Assembly: GCF_020400825.1 (NCBI RefSeq)
Contig: NZ_JAINVH010000017.1
Location: forward strand, 62,001 to 126,000
From: Streptomyces sp. HPF1205
GTDB taxonomy: Bacteria; Actinomycetota; Actinomycetes; Streptomycetales; Streptomycetaceae
DNA: 64,000 nt
Direction: 5' to 3'
Every line of letters starts with the position of its first letter. Within the stretch, counting starts at the first letter, position 1. The notes beneath the pieces are model-generated. The model was not told the DNA's origin and did no database searches. It saw only the letters and a list, made by a program, of their open reading frames with translations. Positions 43,384 through 51,654 of the stretch are shown here, one piece after another. A program made the translations under genes and the position numbers.

Positions 43384-45339
43384 GTGGACATCACCGTGCA
43401 GGACCCGCTTGTCGGACAGGTGCTCGACGGGCGCTACAGGGTCGAGGGGCGTATCGCGGTCGGCGGGATGGCGACGGTCTACAAGGCCGTCGACCTGAGG
43501 CTGGACCGCGTCCTCGCGCTGAAGGTGATGCACCCCGGGCTCGCGGCCGACACCGGCTTCGTGGAGCGGTTCATCCGCGAGGCCAAGGCGGTCGCGCGGC
43601 TCACGCACCCCAACGTCGTCGGCGTCTACGACCAGGGCACCGACGGCACATACGTGTACCTGGCCATGGAGTACGTCGCCGGCCGCACCCTGCGCGACCT
43701 GCTGCGCGAACGCGGCGCGCTCACCCCGCGCGAGGCCCTCGACATCCTCGAACCCGTGCTGGCCGCCCTGGGCGCGGCCCACCGCGCGGGTCTGATCCAC
43801 CGGGACATGAAGCCGGAGAACGTCCTCATAGGCGACGCCGGCGCCTCCCACGCGGACGGCCACGGCGACGGCGACGGCCACGGCCCGGGCCGGGTGAAGG
43901 TCGCCGACTTCGGGCTCGTCCGCGCGGTGGACACGCAGACCGGAGCGACCACGGGCACGGTGCTGGGGACGGTGTCCTATCTCGCGCCCGAGCAGATCGC
44001 GAACGGCGCCGTGGACCAGCGCACCGACGTGTACGCGTGCGGTGTGGTGCTGTACGAGATGCTGACCGGGGTGAAGCCGCACACCGGTGACACCCCGATG
44101 CAGGTGATCCTGCGGCACCTGGGCGAGGACGTGCCCGCGCCCTCCGCCGCCGTCCCGGGCCTGTCCCCCCGGCTGGACGCCCTGGTGGCCAGCGCCGCCG
44201 CCCGCGACCCCGGCGGACGCCCGGCGGACGCTTCGGCGATGCTGTCCGAGGTCCGCGCGGCGCGGGCCGCGCTCACCCCGGACGAGCTCGACGCACGGCC
44301 GGCCACGCGGCCGGTGGCGGGCCCCGAGGACCCGACCAGCGTCGTGCCCCTGCCGGTGTCGGTGGCGGCCGGCGACGGCGGGCTGAACCGTACGAGCAGG
44401 CTCACCCTCCCGCCGGCCGGACCCGCCGGGGAACCCCCGGCGCCCGGGACCCGCGGGCAGAAACGGCGCGGCCCGCGGGGGCCGCTGGCCGTGCTGCTCG
44501 CGCTGCTGGTCCTGGCGGGAGTCGGCGCGGGCGTCTGGTACGTCAGCGACGGCCGCTTCACGAAGGTCCCGGGCGTGCTGGCGCTTCCGCAGGCGCAGGC
44601 GCAGAAGAAGCTGGCCAGGGCCGGGCTGGACACCAAGGTGACCAGGGACTACTCGCTGACCGTGCCGGTCGGCAGCGTGATCTCCACCGATCCCGCGCCG
44701 GGCGGGCGGATCCGCGACAACGGCACGGTCACGCTGACCGTCTCCAGGGGCCCGCGGGTGGTCCGGGTGCCGGACGTCGCCGGCCGCCCGCTGGCGACCG
44801 CGCAGAAGGAGATCAAGGACGCCGGGCTCGTGCCCGGCACGGTCACGAAGACGTTCAGCGACGACGTGCCGGCCGGCCAGGTGATCTCCACGAACCCCGC
44901 GGGGGCCACCGACCGCTCCCCCGGCACCCCCGTGGCCGTCACGGTCTCGCGCGGCTCGGCGGTGGAGGTCCCGGACGTGATCGGGGAGTCGCCCGACAAG
45001 GCGCAGAGCGACTTGGAGGACGCCGGGCTGAAGGTGGTCATCGCGCCGGACCGGGTCTACTCCGACGAGGCCGACAAGGACACGGTGGCGCGGGAGACCC
45101 CGGGCGGCGGCAGCCAGGCCGGCGAGGGCGAGACGGTCACGATCACGTTGTCCAAGGGCGAGCAGACGTTCCCCGTGCCCGACGTGAAGGGCAAGAACGT
45201 GGACGACGCCAAGCAGATCCTTCAGGACGCGGGGTTCGACGTCCGGGTGATCAACCTCTTCTTCGGCGACACCGTCTTCAGCCAGTCCCCGACGGGCCAG
45301 GCCCCGGCGGGCGCGACCATCACCCTGTGGGCCCGCTGA
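43384..45339 (+). CDS. PASTA-domain Ser/Thr protein kinase (PknL-position)
   Basis: Membrane kinase that senses wall fragments or lipid II through extracellular PASTA repeats. The cytoplasmic kinase has K47, HRDMKPEN with D141, and DFG with D175. One membrane helix (about 366-388) is followed by four PASTA domains (about 395-455, 460-522, 527-592 and 595-651). I use the GTG at 43384 (651 residues; VDITVQDPLVGQ), 8 bases after TAGAAT (43370-43375). Oddity: residues 151-166 are a His/Asp/Gly-rich insertion between the catalytic loop and DFG. Position between thi/Rv2175c genes and DAHP synthase matches PknL (Rv2176), which lacks PASTA domains. Confidence 0.93.
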   Translation: MDITVQDPLVGQVLDGRYRVEGRIAVGGMATVYKAVDLRLDRVLALKVMHPGLAADTGFVERFIREAKAVARLTHPNVVGVYDQGTDGTYVYLAMEYVAGRTLRDLLRERGALTPREALDILEPVLAALGAAHRAGLIHRDMKPENVLIGDAGASHADGHGDGDGHGPGRVKVADFGLVRAVDTQTGATTGTVLGTVSYLAPEQIANGAVDQRTDVYACGVVLYEMLTGVKPHTGDTPMQVILRHLGEDVPAPSAAVPGLSPRLDALVASAAARDPGGRPADASAMLSEVRAARAALTPDELDARPATRPVAGPEDPTSVVPLPVSVAAGDGGLNRTSRLTLPPAGPAGEPPAPGTRGQKRRGPRGPLAVLLALLVLAGVGAGVWYVSDGRFTKVPGVLALPQAQAQKKLARAGLDTKVTRDYSLTVPVGSVISTDPAPGGRIRDNGTVTLTVSRGPRVVRVPDVAGRPLATAQKEIKDAGLVPGTVTKTFSDDVPAGQVISTNPAGATDRSPGTPVAVTVSRGSAVEVPDVIGESPDKAQSDLEDAGLKVVIAPDRVYSDEADKDTVARETPGGGSQAGEGETVTITLSKGEQTFPVPDVKGKNVDDAKQILQDAGFDVRVINLFFGDTVFSQSPTGQAPAGATITLWAR

Positions 45340-45352
45340 GCCCCCCGGGACG

Positions 45353-45967
45353 TCACAGCTCGGGCCCGTCGCCCGGTTCCTCCTGGTAGGAGTAGCGCTG
45401 CTCACGCCACGGGTCGCCCAGGTTGTGGTACCCGCGCTCCTCCCAGAACCCGCGGCGGTCGGCCGTCATGTACTCCACGCCCCGCACCCACTTGGGCCCC
45501 TTCCAGGCGTACAGGCGGGGTACGACCAGCCGGACCGGGAAGCCGTGCTCGGCGGTGAGCGGCTCGCCGCCCTTGTGGGTGGCGAATATGCAGGAGTCGT
45601 CGAGGAAGTCCGCCAGGCGCAGGTTCGCGGAGAAGCCGTACTCGGCCCAGACCATGACGTGGGTGACGTCGGGGGCCGGCGGGGCCAGCTTGGCGACGGT
45701 GGAGGCGGCGACCCCGCCCCACTCGACGTCGAGCATGGAGAACTTGGTGACGCAGTGGAAGTCGGCGATGACCGTGTGGTACGGGAGCGCCGAGAACTCC
45801 TCGTGGTTCCAGCCGGTGGCGCCGCCGTCGGCCGTCGCGCCGAAGACCCGGAACTCCCAGCGGTCCGCCTTGAACCGCGGCACCGGACCGTAGTGGGTGA
45901 CCGGCCAGCCCCGCTGGAGCCGCTGCCCGGGAGGGAGCTGCTCCCCGCGATGCTCGGACTCACCCAT
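45353..45967 (-). CDS. sulfite oxidase-fold molybdopterin-dependent oxidoreductase
   Basis: Small molybdenum enzyme of the SUOX/YedY fold, 204 residues, with the molybdenum-ligating C72 in DFHCVTKFSMLDVEWGG. ATHKGGEPLTAEHGFPVRLV and WKGPKWVRGVEY are typical of the cofactor-binding domain. There is no signal peptide or second (dimerisation) domain, so it is probably cytosolic. Substrate unknown. ATG at 45967 follows a poor ribosome-binding site. Convergent with the kinase, 13 bases apart, and divergent from bacterioferritin. Confidence 0.88.
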   Translation of the reverse strand: MGESEHRGEQLPPGQRLQRGWPVTHYGPVPRFKADRWEFRVFGATADGGATGWNHEEFSALPYHTVIADFHCVTKFSMLDVEWGGVAASTVAKLAPPAPDVTHVMVWAEYGFSANLRLADFLDDSCIFATHKGGEPLTAEHGFPVRLVVPRLYAWKGPKWVRGVEYMTADRRGFWEERGYHNLGDPWREQRYSYQEEPGDGPEL

Positions 45968-46069
45968 GCATCCATGGTGACAGACCGGACGTAATGCTTC
46001 TGACCCGCCCCGAGGCGTGGGAGGATGCGGCCGGGGAAGCCACGGGGGGCCGAACGGAAGGACGGCGTC

Positions 46070-46570
46070 ATGCAGGGCGACCCAGAGGTCATCGAGTTCC
46101 TGAACGAACAGCTGACCGCCGAGCTGACCGCCATCAACCAGTACTTCCTGCACGCCAAGATGCAGGAGCACTTCGGCTGGCTGAGGCTCGCCCGGCACAC
46201 CCGCGCCGAGTCGTTCGACGAGATGCGCCACGCCGAGATCCTCACCGACCGGATCCTGCTGCTGGAGGGCCTGCCCAACTACCAGCGGCTCTTCCACGTC
46301 CGGGTGGGGCAGAGCCTCACGGAGATGTTCCAGGCGGACAAGCAGGTCGAGGTCGAGGCCATCGACCGGCTGCGCCGCGGCATCGAGCTGATGCGGGCCA
46401 AGGGCGACGTGACCTCGGCGAACGTGTTCGAGTCGATCCTGGCGGACGAGGAGGAGCACATCGAGTACCTGGACACCCAGCTCGACCTGGTCGAGAAGCT
46501 GGGCGAGGCGCTCTACATCGCCCAGCAGATCGAGCAGCCGGACGCGGGCGGCGGCGCCGCCGGCGGCTGA
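46070..46570 (+). CDS. bfr: bacterioferritin
   Basis: Heme-containing iron storage protein that forms a 24-subunit shell. The 166-residue product has E18, E51 and H54 of the ferroxidase centre, M52 that binds heme between subunits, and DEEEHIEYLD with the late metal ligands. The frame is open 15 codons further upstream, but the ATG at 46070 has GAAGGA upstream and gives the usual N-terminus. No iron box was seen in front of it. Convergent with bfd. Confidence 0.96.
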   Translation: MQGDPEVIEFLNEQLTAELTAINQYFLHAKMQEHFGWLRLARHTRAESFDEMRHAEILTDRILLLEGLPNYQRLFHVRVGQSLTEMFQADKQVEVEAIDRLRRGIELMRAKGDVTSANVFESILADEEEHIEYLDTQLDLVEKLGEALYIAQQIEQPDAGGGAAGG

Positions 46571-46583
46571 GGACGGCCGGCGG

Positions 46584-46880
46584 TCAGGCCGCGCGTACCG
46601 CCGGCTCCGCGTCGGCGGCGGCCACGGGGACGACTGGCTCCACCACGCGAACCGGCTCCACCACGCGAACCGGCTCCGCGGCGGGCGCGACCGGCGCCGG
46701 CCTCTCCTTCGTCACGCGGCCCGCCCCGCGCCCCAGCAGTGCCTGGATGCGCCGGACGCAGGACCCGCAGTCGGTGCCCGCCTTGCAGGCGGAGGCTATC
46801 TGGCGGGGGGTGCAGCGGCCGTCGGCGTAATGCTGCTCGACCTGCTCTTCGGTGATGCCGAAGCAGGAGCAGACGTACAC
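46584..46880 (-). CDS. bfd: bacterioferritin-associated (2Fe-2S) ferredoxin
   Basis: Small [2Fe-2S] protein that reduces iron in bacterioferritin to release it. The 98-residue product has the Bfd-type cysteines: CSC near the start (C4, C6) and CKAGTDCGSC. The GTG at 46880 begins VYVCSCFG. The C-terminal 40 residues are an Ala/Pro/Val-rich extension with a duplicated EPVRVV unit from an exact 18-base repeat, absent from normal Bfd. A probable DmdR iron box lies 31-49 bases upstream, which would turn it on when iron is low. Confidence 0.92.
   Translation of the reverse strand: MYVCSCFGITEEQVEQHYADGRCTPRQIASACKAGTDCGSCVRRIQALLGRGAGRVTKERPAPVAPAAEPVRVVEPVRVVEPVVPVAAADAEPAVRAA
46636..46677. repeat. 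18-base exact tandem repeat in the bfd tail
   Basis: GGCTCCACCACGCGAACC occurs at 46636-46653 and 46654-46671, followed by GGCTCC. It keeps the bfd frame and encodes EPVRVV twice. Confidence 0.85.
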
Positions 46881-46910
46881 GCGGTCACCGCCGTTTCCGG
46901 GCTCGGGGAG

Positions 46911-46929
46911 TGAGGTAACCCTTACCTTA
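46911..46929 (-). promoter_or_regulatory. iron box (DmdR/IdeR-type operator) before bfd
   Basis: The minus-strand sequence TAAGGTAAGGGTTACCTCA matches the 19-base consensus TTAGGTTAGGCTAACCTAA at 14 positions and is 31 bases before the bfd GTG. In Streptomyces, DmdR1 bound to iron(II) represses genes at such sites. Confidence 0.75.
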
Positions 46930-46955
46930 CCCGGACCCGACCGGGGGAGAAAAGC

Positions 46956-46994
46956 CGCGAGGGGTGCGGATCGGTGTGATCCGCGCCCCTCGCG
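46956..46994 (-). terminator. terminator of the DAHP synthase gene
   Basis: Seventeen-base stem with one G-T pair (CGCGAGGGGTGCGGATC and GATCCGCGCCCCTCGCG), followed on the minus strand by GCTTTTC. It lies 21 bases after the stop and just before the bfd promoter. Confidence 0.85.
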
Positions 46995-47015
46995 TACGGG
47001 CAGGAGTCGACGGAG

Positions 47016-48362
47016 TCAGCCCCGGTACATCTCCGCCACCAGGAACGCCAGGTCGAGCGACTGGCTGCGGTTCAGCCGCGGGTCGCACGCCGTCTCGTAG
47101 CGCTGGTGCAGGTCGTCGACGAAGATCTCGTCGCCGCCGCCGACGCACTCGGTGACGTCGTCGCCGGTCAGCTCGACGTGGATGCCGCCCGGGTGGGTGC
47201 CCAGGCCGTGGTGCACCTCGAAGAAGCCCTTGACCTCGTCCAGGACGTCGTCGAAGCGGCGGGTCTTGTGGCCCGAGGCGGCCTCGAAGGTGTTGCCGTG
47301 CATCGGGTCGCACACCCAGGCGACCTGCGCGCCGGAGGCGGTGACCTTCTCCACCAGGGTCGGCAGTTTGTCGCGCACCTTGTCCGCGCCCATCCGCACG
47401 ACGAAGGTGAGCCGGCCCGGCTCGCGCTCCGGGTCGAGGCGGTCGATGTACGCCAGCGCCTCCTCCGGGGTGGTCCCCGGGCCCAGCTTCACGCCCAGCG
47501 GGTTGCGGATCCGCGAGGCGAACTCGATGTGGGCGCCGTCGAGCTGCCGGGTGCGCTCGCCGATCCACACCATGTGCCCGGACACGTCGTACAGCTGCCC
47601 GGTCCGCGAGTCGACGCGGGTCAGCGCGGACTCGTAGTCCAGCAGCAGCGCCTCGTGCGAGGCGTAGAACTCGACGGTGCGGAACTCGGCCGGGTCGGCG
47701 CCGCAGGCGGCCATGAAGTTCAGCGCGCGGTCGATCTCGCGGGCGACCGCCTCGTAACGCTGCCCGGACGGCGAGGACTTCACGAAGTCCTGGTTCCAGG
47801 CGTGCACCTGGCGCAGGTCGGCGTAGCCGCCGGTGGTGAAGGCCCGCACCAGGTTCAGGGTGGACGCCGAGGCGTGGTACATCCGCTTGAGCCGCTGCGG
47901 GTCGGGGATCCGGGCCTCGGCGGTGAACTCGAAGCCGTTGACGGAGTCGCCGCGGTACGTCGGCAGCGTGACGCCGTCGCGGGTCTCGGTCGGCTTGGAG
48001 CGCGGCTTGCTGTACTGACCGGCGATCCGGCCGACCTTGACGACCGGCACCGAGGCCGCGTACGTCAGCACCGCTCCCATCTGGAGCAGTGTCTTGAGCT
48101 TGTTGCGGATCTGGTCGGCGCCGACGGCGTCGAACGCCTCGGCGCAGTCGCCGCCCTGGAGCAGGAACGCCTCCCCCTTGGCCACGGCGCCCATCCGGGC
48201 GCGCAGCTGGTCGCACTCCCCGGCGAAGACGAGCGGCGGATACGAGGCGAGGTCGGCGACCACATCGCGCAGAGCCTCGGGATCGGGCCACTCGGGCTGC
48301 TGCGCCGCGGGAAGAGAGCGCCAGGTGTTGCCACCGGCGTGGAGTTCTGCGTTCACGGTCAC
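47016..48362 (-). CDS. aroH: class II 3-deoxy-7-phosphoheptulonate (DAHP) synthase
   Basis: First enzyme of the shikimate pathway, joining phosphoenolpyruvate and erythrose 4-phosphate. The 448-residue product is of the plant-like class II type: LLQGGDCAEAF (metal Cys), PVVKVGRIAGQYSKPRS, RALNFMAACGAD and the WVCDPMHGNT block. The GTG at 48362 lies 6 bases after TAGTGT (48374-48369, minus strand), so translation is probably leaderless; a second GTG follows two codons later. Corresponds in position to aroG (Rv2178c). The fused anthranilate synthase nearby uses its downstream product. Confidence 0.96.
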   Translation of the reverse strand: MTVNAELHAGGNTWRSLPAAQQPEWPDPEALRDVVADLASYPPLVFAGECDQLRARMGAVAKGEAFLLQGGDCAEAFDAVGADQIRNKLKTLLQMGAVLTYAASVPVVKVGRIAGQYSKPRSKPTETRDGVTLPTYRGDSVNGFEFTAEARIPDPQRLKRMYHASASTLNLVRAFTTGGYADLRQVHAWNQDFVKSSPSGQRYEAVAREIDRALNFMAACGADPAEFRTVEFYASHEALLLDYESALTRVDSRTGQLYDVSGHMVWIGERTRQLDGAHIEFASRIRNPLGVKLGPGTTPEEALAYIDRLDPEREPGRLTFVVRMGADKVRDKLPTLVEKVTASGAQVAWVCDPMHGNTFEAASGHKTRRFDDVLDEVKGFFEVHHGLGTHPGGIHVELTGDDVTECVGGGDEIFVDDLHQRYETACDPRLNRSQSLDLAFLVAEMYRG

Positions 48363-48472
48363 GTTCCCACACTACGGCGTCCCGGCGGCCGGGTTTCGCT
48401 CGGCTCACTGGGTGAGACATGGGGGCGCCGCGGCCGGGGTGACCGCCGCGGCCGGTGGGGTGGTTGATAACG

Positions 48473-48478
48473 TCACCA
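48473..48478 (+). promoter_or_regulatory. candidate -10 of the amidase gene
   Basis: TAACGT (in TTGATAACGTCACC) lies about 85 bases before the chosen TTG start and argues that translation starts downstream of it. Confidence 0.35.
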
Positions 48479-48559
48479 CGTTCTGGAGGCGACCGCCCCA
48501 CCGGGCGGCCGCCGGGGAGGGGCGCGCCCAACCGTGCCGACGAAGCCAAGGGCTGCAGG

Positions 48560-51451
48560 TTGACAACTGAACGACGCAAGAGACAGCACCGCCGCAAGAA
48601 ATCCACGATCGCCTACGGAGCCGCCGGCCTGGTCCTGGCCGCCTCCGTCACCTACGGAACCATCGCCCTCGCCTCGCCGTCGTCGTCGGACTCCCCCGAC
48701 GCGAAGGCGGGCACCTCGAACCCGCACGCGCTGCAGGACGCCTTCGCGTCCGCCGCGAAGGAGTTCAAGGTGCCGCAGAGCGTGCTGATGGCCGTCTCGT
48801 ACCGCCAGACCCTGTGGGAGTCCCACGGCGGCCGGCCGAGTACGACCGGAAACTACAATGTCATGGGCCTGACGCAAGTCGAGCCGCAGGACGTCGCACG
48901 GCCGACGCGGGCCGGGAGCCTGTCGGAGATGAACCTCAGCGGCGACCCGAAGATCATGAAGCGCTTCAACGCCACTCGGGCACTGAAGAGCGTCCCGGCC
49001 GCGGTGGACACCTCCGACCCGCGGCTGCACACGCTCGACGCCGCCGCCAAGCTGATCGGCAGCTCCCCCGACACCCTGCGCTCCGACCCGCGGGAGAGCG
49101 TCAGGGGCGCCGCCGCGCTGCTCAAGAGCTACGAGCAGAAGGCCGTGGGCTCGCTGCCGGACGACGCGGGCCACTGGTACGCGGCGGTCGAGCGGTACAG
49201 CCAGTCGCCCGACCGCCATGGGGCCGAGCTCTTCGCGAACCGGGTCTTCGAGACGATCAGGACGGGCGCCTCGCGGGTCACCGCCGACAACCAGCTGGTC
49301 ACCCTGACCGCGTCGCCCGACGTCACGCCGGTCACGTCGGTGAAGGCCCCGCTGGCGGCGGCCACGACCAACACCCTCGCGACCACGAGCACCGCGGCCA
49401 CCCCGGCCACGGAGTGCCCGTCGTCGCTGACCTGCACCTTCGTCCCCGCGGCGTTCACCGCCGACAGCTCCGGCGGCATCGAGGGCAACTACAACCCGGC
49501 CAACCGCGTCGCCGGCCCGCCCGCCGCGGGCAAGGAGGACATCCGCTACATCGTCGTCCACGACATGGAGGGGACGGTCGCCGGCAGCATCAAGGTGTTC
49601 CAGGATCCGACCAAGTCGGCCAGCGCCCACTACCTGGTCGGGCAGGACGGCCAGGTGACGCAGATGGTGCAGACCAAGGACGAGGCGTGGCACGCGGCCA
49701 ACAAGACCGTGAACATGCACTCGGTCGCCATCGAGAACGAGGGCTTCGCCGTCGACAAGTCCACCTGGTACGTGGAGTCGGAGTACGACTCGTCGGCCGC
49801 GCTGGTGAAGTACCTGGCCGGGAGGTTCGGCATCCCGCTGGACCGGCAGCACGTCATCGGCCACGACGAGGTGCCGGGTGTCGTCGACTCCCTGGTGTCG
49901 GCGCAGCACTGGGACCCGGGTCCCTACTGGGACTGGAACCACTTCATGGACCTGGTCGGCGCCCCGACCGGTGCCGGTGGCGCGGGCGGTCCGCTCAAGG
50001 TCGGCCAGGAGATCACCATCGCGCCGCCGTTCACGACGGCCAACGCGCCGACGGTGACCTACAACCCGCCGGACGGATCGGGGACGCAGACGTACACCCG
50101 GCCGGCCAACTTCGTGTGGCTGCGCACCTCGCCGTCGGCCACCGCGCCCCTGCTGTCCGACCTCTACCTGCGCTCTTCGGGCAGCGGCACCAACCAGGCC
50201 CCGGACTGGGGTGACAAGGCCGTCGCCGGCGGCCGCTACGTGGTGGCGGGTGTCTCCGGGAACTGGACGGCCATCTGGTACGGCGGGCAGAAGGCCTGGT
50301 TCTCCAACCCCGGCGGCCAGTGGACCGCGCCGGTCGGAAAGACCGCGCAGCCGCTGATCGCGCCCAAGGCCGGCGCCGCCTCGATCCCGGTCTTCGGCCG
50401 CGCGTACCCGGACGACGCCGCCTACTCCGGCACCGGCGTCCCGGTGCAGAACAACAACGACGCCTCCCTGACCAAGTACCTCGTCCACTCCGGCGAGGCG
50501 TACGTCCAGGCCGGACCCGAGGCGGTCGGCGACTACTACAACGGCGGCACGTACGCCGGGACGTCGGCGGGCGACCGCACCCTGGTCAGCGGGACGAACA
50601 CGTTCGTCCCGATCGAGTACAACCACCGCATCGCCTGGCTCCGGTCGACCGACGTGCAGCAGATCAGCTCCACCGTGCCCGACTCCGGCGCCACCCGCAG
50701 CGACCTGATGGGCCGGGACTCCTCGGGCAACCTGTGGCAGTACCAGGGCACCGGCAGCGCCGCCTCGCCGTTCCTGGCCAAGTACAAAATAGGCGGCGGG
50801 TGGAGCGTCTACAACGTGATCACCGCGCTGACCCCGCTGCACGCGAACGGCACCGGTGACATCGTCGCCCGGGACAGCTCCGGGTACCTGTGGTACTACC
50901 AGGGCAGCGGCAGCATCGACCAGCCGTTCAAGGCCCGGGTCAAGGTCGGCGGGGGCTGGGGCCCCTACACCTACCTGGCCGGGGTCGGCGACGTGACCGG
51001 CGACGGCAAGGCCGACCTGATCGCCCGCACCAGCGGCGGCGTGCTGTACCTCTACCAGGGGACCGGCAACGTCACGTCGCCCTTCGCGGCCCGGGTGCAG
51101 GTCGGCAGCGGCTGGAACATGCACAACGCGCTCGTCGGCGTGGGCGACCTCACCGGCGACGGCAAGGCCGATTTGATCGCCCGCTCGACCACCGGTGTGC
51201 TCTACCTGTACAAGGGCACGGGCAGCGCGACCGCGCCGTTCGGCACGCGGGTGCAGGTCGGCAGCGGCTGGAACATGCACAACGCGCTCATCGGCGTCGG
51301 TGACGTCACCGGCGACGGCAAGGCCGACCTGATCGCCCGCGACACCCAGGGCAACCTGTGGGAGTACAAGGGCACGGGGACGGCGACATCGCCGTTCGCG
51401 ACCCGGCTCCAGGTCGGCACGGGCTGGAGCATCTACAACGCGATGTTCTGA
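48560..51451 (+). CDS. secreted N-acetylmuramoyl-L-alanine amidase with FG-GAP-like repeats
   Basis: Wall hydrolase that cuts the amide bond between MurNAc and L-Ala. A basic N-terminus and hydrophobic helix (about 17-39) form a signal peptide. A helical lysozyme-like region (about 50-210) is followed by an Amidase_2/PGRP domain (about 310-460) with zinc ligands H334, H435 and D452 (WDPGPYW). C-terminal residues 713-963 hold five repeats of the type KADLIARxxxGxLYLYxGTG, which resemble VCBS/FG-GAP blades. The only start codon between the -10 and the signal peptide is TTG at 48560 (963 residues); an upstream start at 48455 would lie before the promoter. Divergent from aroH. Confidence 0.88.
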   Translation: MTTERRKRQHRRKKSTIAYGAAGLVLAASVTYGTIALASPSSSDSPDAKAGTSNPHALQDAFASAAKEFKVPQSVLMAVSYRQTLWESHGGRPSTTGNYNVMGLTQVEPQDVARPTRAGSLSEMNLSGDPKIMKRFNATRALKSVPAAVDTSDPRLHTLDAAAKLIGSSPDTLRSDPRESVRGAAALLKSYEQKAVGSLPDDAGHWYAAVERYSQSPDRHGAELFANRVFETIRTGASRVTADNQLVTLTASPDVTPVTSVKAPLAAATTNTLATTSTAATPATECPSSLTCTFVPAAFTADSSGGIEGNYNPANRVAGPPAAGKEDIRYIVVHDMEGTVAGSIKVFQDPTKSASAHYLVGQDGQVTQMVQTKDEAWHAANKTVNMHSVAIENEGFAVDKSTWYVESEYDSSAALVKYLAGRFGIPLDRQHVIGHDEVPGVVDSLVSAQHWDPGPYWDWNHFMDLVGAPTGAGGAGGPLKVGQEITIAPPFTTANAPTVTYNPPDGSGTQTYTRPANFVWLRTSPSATAPLLSDLYLRSSGSGTNQAPDWGDKAVAGGRYVVAGVSGNWTAIWYGGQKAWFSNPGGQWTAPVGKTAQPLIAPKAGAASIPVFGRAYPDDAAYSGTGVPVQNNNDASLTKYLVHSGEAYVQAGPEAVGDYYNGGTYAGTSAGDRTLVSGTNTFVPIEYNHRIAWLRSTDVQQISSTVPDSGATRSDLMGRDSSGNLWQYQGTGSAASPFLAKYKIGGGWSVYNVITALTPLHANGTGDIVARDSSGYLWYYQGSGSIDQPFKARVKVGGGWGPYTYLAGVGDVTGDGKADLIARTSGGVLYLYQGTGNVTSPFAARVQVGSGWNMHNALVGVGDLTGDGKADLIARSTTGVLYLYKGTGSATAPFGTRVQVGSGWNMHNALIGVGDVTGDGKADLIARDTQGNLWEYKGTGTATSPFATRLQVGTGWSIYNAMF

Positions 51452-51479
51452 ACCGGCACGGCGTCATGACGCGATACGG

Positions 51480-51485
51480 TAGGGT
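51480..51485 (+). promoter_or_regulatory. -10 of the trpEG promoter
   Basis: TAGGGT lies 7 bases before the GTG of the leader peptide, predicting a leaderless leader-peptide mRNA. Confidence 0.55.
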
Positions 51486-51492
51486 CGTGCGC

Positions 51493-51549
51493 GTGATCGC
51501 GAAGATGACCCAGCAGTGGTGGTGGACCGCTCCTCCGGCGGCCCGCTGA
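51493..51549 (+). CDS. trpL: trp operon leader peptide
   Basis: Eighteen-codon peptide (VIAKMTQQWWWTAPPAAR) with three consecutive Trp codons, ending 21 bases before a strong hairpin and 106 bases before the fused trpE-trpG gene. Ribosome stalling at the Trp codons when tryptophan is scarce would prevent the terminator. The TAGGGT-N7-GTG spacing suggests a leaderless start; a GTG at 51487 (in frame, two codons earlier) is possible. Similar WWW leaders are known before Streptomyces anthranilate synthase genes. Confidence 0.9.
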   Translation: MIAKMTQQWWWTAPPAAR

Positions 51550-51570
51550 CTCTCGCGCACGATCTCTCCG

Positions 51571-51598
51571 CGAAGGCCGCCCCAAGGGGCGGCCTTCG
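51571..51598 (+). terminator. trp attenuator terminator hairpin
   Basis: CGAAGGCCGCCCC pairs with GGGGCGGCCTTCG around a 2-base loop (13 bp), followed by GCGTTT. It lies between trpL and trpEG and is the transcription attenuator. The upstream antiterminator pairing was not traced. Confidence 0.88.
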
Positions 51599-51654
51599 GC
51601 GTTTCCGCAGGGCCCGGCCGCCCCTTCCCCACATCATCGGAAGGAAGCCCGCCC

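Noticed and set aside
45329..45367. Hairpin between the kinase and the molybdopterin enzyme
   Set aside because: Only a 7-bp stem (GGGCCCG/CGGGCCC) with a 25-base loop, overlapping both genes; expected by chance at this GC content.
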